DNA of 64,000 bases from NCBI RefSeq assembly GCF_032854445.1, contig NC_088301.1, forward strand, positions 52,131,187 to 52,195,186, in the 5' to 3' direction. The notes under the pieces are model-generated. The model searched no databases. It saw nothing but the letters and a program-made list of their open reading frames with translations, and had not been told where the DNA came from. Source of the stretch: Liolophura sinensis (taxonomy: Eukaryota; Mollusca; Polyplacophora; Chitonida; Chitonidae). Numbering within the stretch: position 1 is the first letter of the stretch; each line of letters begins with the position of its first letter. The position numbers and the translations under genes are program-made. Positions 58,221 through 64,000 of this stretch are shown in pieces.

Positions 58221-60180
58221 TCGGTGAACCAGAAGGAAGGATGTGCATATGCAAAAATATGTGAACACATGTTTTAAAAGAAGTAATGTAGCTCACAGTC
58301 ACAAGTAAAATGTGCACATTCTTATGAGGCTGTGGCTACTCTTACATAAGGAACACCCTATGGAAGGCTTAAGCTGCAGCAAAACTGTGTTAACTTATTG
58401 GACTAATAGTCTGCTGAACTTTTCTTTGCTATCTGGGTATGTATGAATATATTCATTTAATGAAGTGCACCAACTTTTTAAAGTAGAAAATTTATTATTT
58501 ATTGCATATATATATAGTATGTATTGGGTACATTTGCAGTTTTTAACATATATAAAACCACAGAAAGATATAATGGCATATAATCTAATTGAAGGAAAAT
58601 AGGCATATTACAATCAGTGTAATACTTACATGTTTCATGGTAAGGCCCAGGGAATCACTACAGGTTTTCAAAACAACAACATGTTATTTCAACTTAAGTT
58701 TTACCTTTAATGTACAAAAACGATACTGAGTTGGCATAATGGCACTATTTTGTATTATTTCATTCTATCCACATATCTCTTCCATGGTAGGCTTTTTCTG
58801 TTTTGTTGCATGTAGTCTTGCATTCTTGTTGATATATTGAGCTTACCTTACATGCCATGTGGAGATGTACATGTAAATACAAGCAGGCTTGTATATTGGA
58901 AGGTAATGATGGAATGCATTCGGCCATCACAGAAGTATAGGTTTTATTTTACTGCACCTAAAATCTATATGCCACATTTATCAGAATGATATTATACAGG
59001 CAGACAGACTTGTAAATACTCTGACAATTTTATGGCAAGAAAACAAAATCTGTACTAATCTGTGCTTGAAGTTTGTGTCTAGTGGAGGCTCAACACAGAA
59101 TTATTGTTTATATCTACACCTAAGTGTTGATTCTTTGGGCCAAATTCTCTTCATTATCTACATTTGTACTGTAAGTTTTTCACTAATTGATCAAAATAAA
59201 ATTACTATTAAATTTTTGGGGTAAAATTACTATTATAATTATTAAAGTTGAACTTGCCTTTACCAGTCATAAAACTTGTTGCAAGTCTTAATTATATGTT
59301 TGTAATTATATACTATTTGTTATACTTTTCCCTCTAGCATTTGCATTATCCAAGGATAGAGTAGATATAAAATAGATGTAGGTAAATCTAAACATATGCA
59401 TATACGTACTGTACAAAATCATAATCTGGAATGTCTCGACAGCCTGTATTGATTTAAAACCACAGATAACTCCTATCAGTTCCGTATTTCCCATCTGACA
59501 TTCAGTTGTTCCTCTGCACGTATTTACCTTGGGAGGATAAATTGGAGAGAATTGGAGAGCTATGTACATTTATTGCTATACTGTAGTGGGAGTACTTAAG
59601 CTGGACACCAGAGCTAAGTGCTTATTATGAATTGTAAATAATAAATAGGGTTACATGTCCATAATTAAATACTCTGCATTCTTTGCAGTATAACTTTCCT
59701 ACCACTTTCTGCTTGATAATAAAAAAAAAAGTTTTTTTTTCATTGCCTGATTTCCATGTAAGGGTTATTTTCAATATTAAACAGGTAAAGAAATAAGTTA
59801 TAACAGAATTGCTCATGAAAAATGTAATAGATGGACACGTATGAAAAACTAACAGCAATTTGGCATTTTGAGATTACTGAAATCATCTAAATATTTTATC
59901 TGAGAGATGAGGAAAATGTTTTGTGAATTAATTATTTAATTTGAGTTGTGCCACAGTGCACTCTTGCCATCAACAAATATTTTTGTCTCTTTGTTTGGTA
60001 TATTATAGCAGTAGGTAATATGTGAAAAATAAATGTGTATAACTTTCACGTGAATGAGAAAATATTATTGTTGTCAGGTTGTCTACTTGTGGTTTATAGG
60101 AATATATTCTTTCAGTCACTGATGGCCAGGCCAGCCCCATTTTGTTGAAAATGCATAAAACATTTGGCAAATATTTTCTG
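58221..60180. other. Unique noncoding stretch
   Basis: AT-rich unique DNA with a short TA run near 58507-58516 and repeated ACATGTA words. No coding signal. Confidence 0.5.
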
Positions 60181-60360
60181 GGCCTTTTGGCATTCAGTTT
60201 GAGAATTGCCCGTCAGTAGCAGAAGAGGGTGTTCATGGCGTAGAATTTATGGTCTCAATTCAAGGTGAAGCCTTAGACGACAGATTGAATGATTAGCCTT
60301 GGCAGTGTTTCCTCAAATCCCCTGAGATGTATGCAGATGATGGAAATGGATACTTTAGCT
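60181..60360. promoter_or_regulatory. Candidate enhancer-like segment
   Basis: GC-richer than the flanks, with gattgaatgattagccttgg cagtgtt (homeodomain/NF1-like) and ttgcccgtcag words and no long open frame. Unconfirmed. Confidence 0.18.
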
Positions 60361-60890
60361 GTATGAAAAGGCAACCCCTTCGTTGATTCTGTGCCTAGGA
60401 AGAATTACACTCATGAGGAAAATTGACACCCAATTCCAGCGGGATTTCACTGAAAGTTGCCTGATGTCTTCATACACACACTCTCGCACGCACGCACCCA
60501 CACCATGGCAAAAAAAGCACATTTCAATTTCTTGCAACTTATCTAATAGTTTAAAAGTATATTTTAACTTAGCCTCATTGGCCTAGTGTAATAAAAAGCA
60601 CCTTGTCCACTAGCCACATTCCACTGACAGGTTTGTACATTCAAATCCAGGGCTATCTTTATAACTGATCCATGGTCACGGGGAATACATTTTTATCACA
60701 CAAGGTTGAAATGTAGAGTATGAAATAATTTTATTTCTTTAATAGTACTACTTGTACGATGAGTTTTTATAATTGCGTACGATGCTTATCCCCTGAGATA
60801 GAGTACCATAATGGTGGTGATTCCTTCTGATGAAGTGTTTAGAGATGTCATCACTCTCAATTACAAAACCTCAATCACAATAAACTCGAT
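60361..60890. other. Noncoding stretch with CA/CGCA low complexity and possible tRNA-like relic
   Basis: 60474-60504 is an imperfect cacacactctcgcacgcacg run. Around 60571-60665 the words ttggcctagtgtaa and acattcaaatccag sit roughly where the A and B boxes of a tRNA-like SINE head would be; this is too weak to call. Confidence 0.35.
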
Positions 60891-61045
60891 TTTATTTGTT
60901 TATTCATTTTCATTGGTATTTTACCCGGTACTCAAGGATGTTTCATTTATACTACACCGACCAGCATTATGGCAGGAGGAAACCGAGCAGAGCCCCGGGG
61001 GAAACCCACAACATCTTGAATTTAGACTTGAACATCACTCACATT
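60891..61045 (-). mobile_element. Eroded SINE family A copy, 3' part
   Basis: Read on the - strand this carries the B-box-like gttcaagtct, then gtgggtttcccccggggctc, cctcctgccataatgctgg, a diverged tail (gtataaatgaaacatccttg agtac) and an aaataaa end. It is parallel to the copy at 9505-9767 but shorter, with an internal deletion between the B box and the gggtttccc block. No TSD was found. The frame at 60811-61119 crosses it and is spurious. Confidence 0.78.
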
Positions 61046-64000
61046 TAAACAGGTTACTTCACTTTGGTATTGAATGTTTCCTTACGTGTTTTGTAATGTT
61101 GTACTGCATGTTGGCCTAATTGTCCTGTCATTGTTGATTAAGGCTCTTCAAGCTAAAATTATGTGTAGCAGCAGCAAATTTGGGTTTTGTGAAAGAGTGG
61201 GTTAATTGTCCAGGAGACAGAAAATAGTTTAGATCATTTATGGGTGTATTTACAAGCTTTTTCTCGGTTGACATGTCACATTTGATCAAAAGCCTATTGA
61301 AGCATGTAGAGGATGAAGCCATTTCAGGAGCTCTTACTCATCATTTTCTCCTACCAGCACAAGGAGGGAAAACACATTGATTGATTGTGGCTCTCTGCAA
61401 GTTTCAACAATTCAGCAGTTATGATTTTTTTTATTTGATGAAAGAAACATACGAAAACTCACCTGCTGTTTGAGAGTAGAAGAAATAATTAACATACATT
61501 CTTGTCGGATAAATGAAGGTATTAAAATTGTGCTTAGGCACAGATTTATGCTTTGGTTTTTGTTAAGGTGTCATTTGTAATTGTGTTGTTTTTATAGTTT
61601 TGTTCTGGAGCGGAGAAAAGAAACACGTTCTGTCCATGCACACATACACTGGCAACGGCTGTCCAGTGGAAAGATTTCCTCCTGGGCATAGTGAATCTGA
61701 CTGGCTTGATGAACACAAAGGCTTTCTCTTTTTTTGGATTTAAGCAAGAAATATTAATAACTTTAACCTACATGGGCATGTAATGGGATTTACAAAACAT
61801 TGGCACTGGTCCAAGAAATAGACATTTCAGTTGGAATATTTCTGCATTCAGAATTATGATGATGTTGTTGTTTCATGTAATTTTTCTGAGTAATAATTCA
61901 TAGCTAGTATTTGTGTACATATCTGTATACACTGTAGATATAGGGCTAGTGATGCCTAGGGCAATTACTGTTTGGGAATCGCCTTTGCATTCAGCCAGAA
62001 GTTAGAGTAATTTGGTCCAATCTCTGTCTCTTCTTGAGAGCGAAGTGCTCTTTTTGTTTTTTGGGAGATAAATGCATTGATACAACTTGATATGGATAGT
62101 TTTATTTTCAACTGCATCCATGTAAAGAGTGGTAAGGCAATCATTGTGGCTAAATTCATGTAGCAATGCAACAATCCCCTTGACTCAGTAAGAGCAGTAT
62201 ATTGCCCTGTGGTGCTTTATAATAAATAAGCCCTGTGTTTAGGTAGCTGTCATCTTCATCATACAGTTCAGCTTGTGAAGAAGACATTCTTCGTATTTTC
62301 TTTCTTTTGCTTAGTCTGAAATCTGTGTACAAGCTAATGGCTTATTGATTTTGAAGCTTTTGATCATTTTTTTTTTCAACTCTCTGCTAGACATAAAGTG
62401 GTTTGCATAGGGGCTCAGCTGTTCAGGATCGTTAAAATTTTACTGATGAATTCGGAAGTCTGATATGATTCTACCAACACCATAGAAAGATTTCCATCCC
62501 TTATTACCAAGACTAATAATGTGTTTCTGTTTTTGCTTATCATTGATTTAGTATCAGTTGTAAAAATCAATTAACAGATTTATTGATCTTCTGTCTCCTC
62601 AATCAAACCATACTGAAAGCAGTCTGATTGGTATTCACCCATGAAATTAAGCATTCTCTGAGAAGTTCTAAACATTTTTGACCTAGTATCATACTGTACT
62701 ATGATATATATTTCCCTGTGGTAAAATAGAGACCACATCTGACCTCTGTAGTCTGGTGGAAAACAGAAGTTTTCTCTTCCCTCCAGTCTTATATATATAT
62801 ATAGACATGTAACTTTGTTCTGTGACCTTCTAAGCATCAGTCTGTTTCTAGAGAGTGCATTGATGATGCCTTTGACTCGCTGTATAAAGGCTAGCCAGCA
62901 GATAGCATTTTTATATTTCCCCATAGAATCCTATTTTTAGCTGATCTTGATAATGCGTTGTTGTTGTTTGAGATTTTGCTCCCCCCGATCATGGGGTGAA
63001 TTCTTTAAATGCACTTGCATCACACCTTGTAACACCTTTATATTGATGTTTTCAACTATATACATAAAGCACAAGCATGGTATTACCTTTAAAGAATTTA
63101 ACATGAACGCTTAAAAATGACATTAGAATCACAACCAACAAAGAAGACAGCAAACAGATGTAAATAAAATAATGGATTGCTGTTACATTTTACACATTCC
63201 ATTTTTGATAGTCTAAAAATGTAGCACTTGTGCCAGTGGACATGTTTAGTGCATTGGGGACATGTAGCTACTTTCAGTAAAACTTTGTATGGTTAAATAG
63301 AAAGTAAGGACATTGATAATATTGTCTGAGTGCCACATGCATTTATGCTTCTGCAAATTTTTGCAAGTTTGTATTCTCATCAATTAAAAGACCAGTGGAG
63401 GGTTTTGTTTACATAAGTTATAGTTGATTGGAATATATACTTTAAAAGTGACAGTTTGAAGCATTATTATGTAACTAAACTTTACAGGAAGTTTACTGTT
63501 TAATGATTATATTTTTGATGTTTATAATTAGGTGAGTTTTTTACTACCTGATCAGGCATAGTATACATGGTTATATGTTTTGGCACATCTAGAAAATTAA
63601 TTACAATAACAAAGACTTATGGCACATTACAACCCTGAATTCCAGTGTACGTGAAGGATTGCTTTCCCTGACTCTAGCCACGTGTGTACCAGTACAACTG
63701 ACGTTCATGCTCTATGAGCTGAGTGATATTGACCTTATGATGTAAGACTTCAATGCAGCTTAAATGATAGGAACTGGCAATGCATGTAGATAGTGAGCAT
63801 ATGGTGGAATAGACAGGGTCATGCCAGACCCAGTCAGTCATGAAATGAACACCAAAGTTAGAAGATTGGCTGCATGCGGTCTGCTGGAAATTTGCCTTGC
63901 TTAACGAACCTTTAATTTGGATTATTGACAATTATGAGAGAACACTGCATTCTTTGATTGGGGTCTGTGGACATGTCTGCCATATTTTGGCAGGTAATGC
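61046..64000. other. Unique noncoding stretch to window end
   Basis: AT-rich unique DNA with a slightly GC-richer piece near 61600-61720 and a short TA run near 62790-62801. The 114-codon minus frame at 62580-62924 has no domain I recognise. No repeat family was recognised. Confidence 0.5.

Overview
This is an AT-rich animal genomic window, very probably from a lophotrochozoan and most likely a mollusc. Three things point there. The SINEs have tRNA-like heads and 3' tails of the 'gtataagtgaaatattcttg...' or '(actc)n' kind, which I associate with bivalve and gastropod genomes. The words ACATGTA/TACATGTA recur throughout. There are no bacterial-style genes. The taxon is inferred from repeat style, not from any gene.

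I found no protein-coding gene, rRNA gene, genuine tRNA gene, CRISPR array or prokaryotic insertion sequence. The longest open frames (about 143 and 134 codons) have no recognisable domain and fit chance in 64 kb read in six frames. The window therefore looks like intergenic DNA or the inside of one or more very long introns. By eye the first few kb have more T than A and more G than C on the + strand, which is compatible with transcription along that strand.

Layout. 1-4770: unique noncoding DNA. 4771-5972: a perfect hairpin followed by a ~21-copy 52/53-bp minisatellite. 5973-9492: unique DNA with a dense candidate regulatory stretch (8361-8800). 9493-9779: a SINE (- strand) with an exact 12-bp target-site duplication (TSD). 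12857-13246: a second SINE family (+) with an exact TSD. 15831-16012: a decayed 25-bp repeat. 18708-19164: a perfect 15-bp hairpin and a three-stem structured segment. 22975-23577: a ~600-bp imperfect palindrome. 25381-26650: a field of TACACCTCAG-like words around a 113-bp tandem repeat with alternating unit types. 28870-30860: a third SINE family and two decayed tandem repeats. 30870-40300: long unique DNA with several candidate regulatory stretches. 40304-43830: three SINE copies and a fragment. 43831-64000: mostly unique DNA with candidate regulatory stretches, a local 53-bp duplication, and decayed SINE and other repeat remnants.

The mobile elements tell one story: three SINE families with different bodies share a related ~40-bp 3' end, as expected if one LINE machinery mobilised them. 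The best leads are the long palindrome, the three-stem segment, the alternating 113-bp array with its palindromic ACCT/AGGT words, and the GC-richer, motif-dense segments that could be developmental enhancers. All functional readings of the noncoding stretches are inference; the repeats, TSDs and inverted repeats are read directly.
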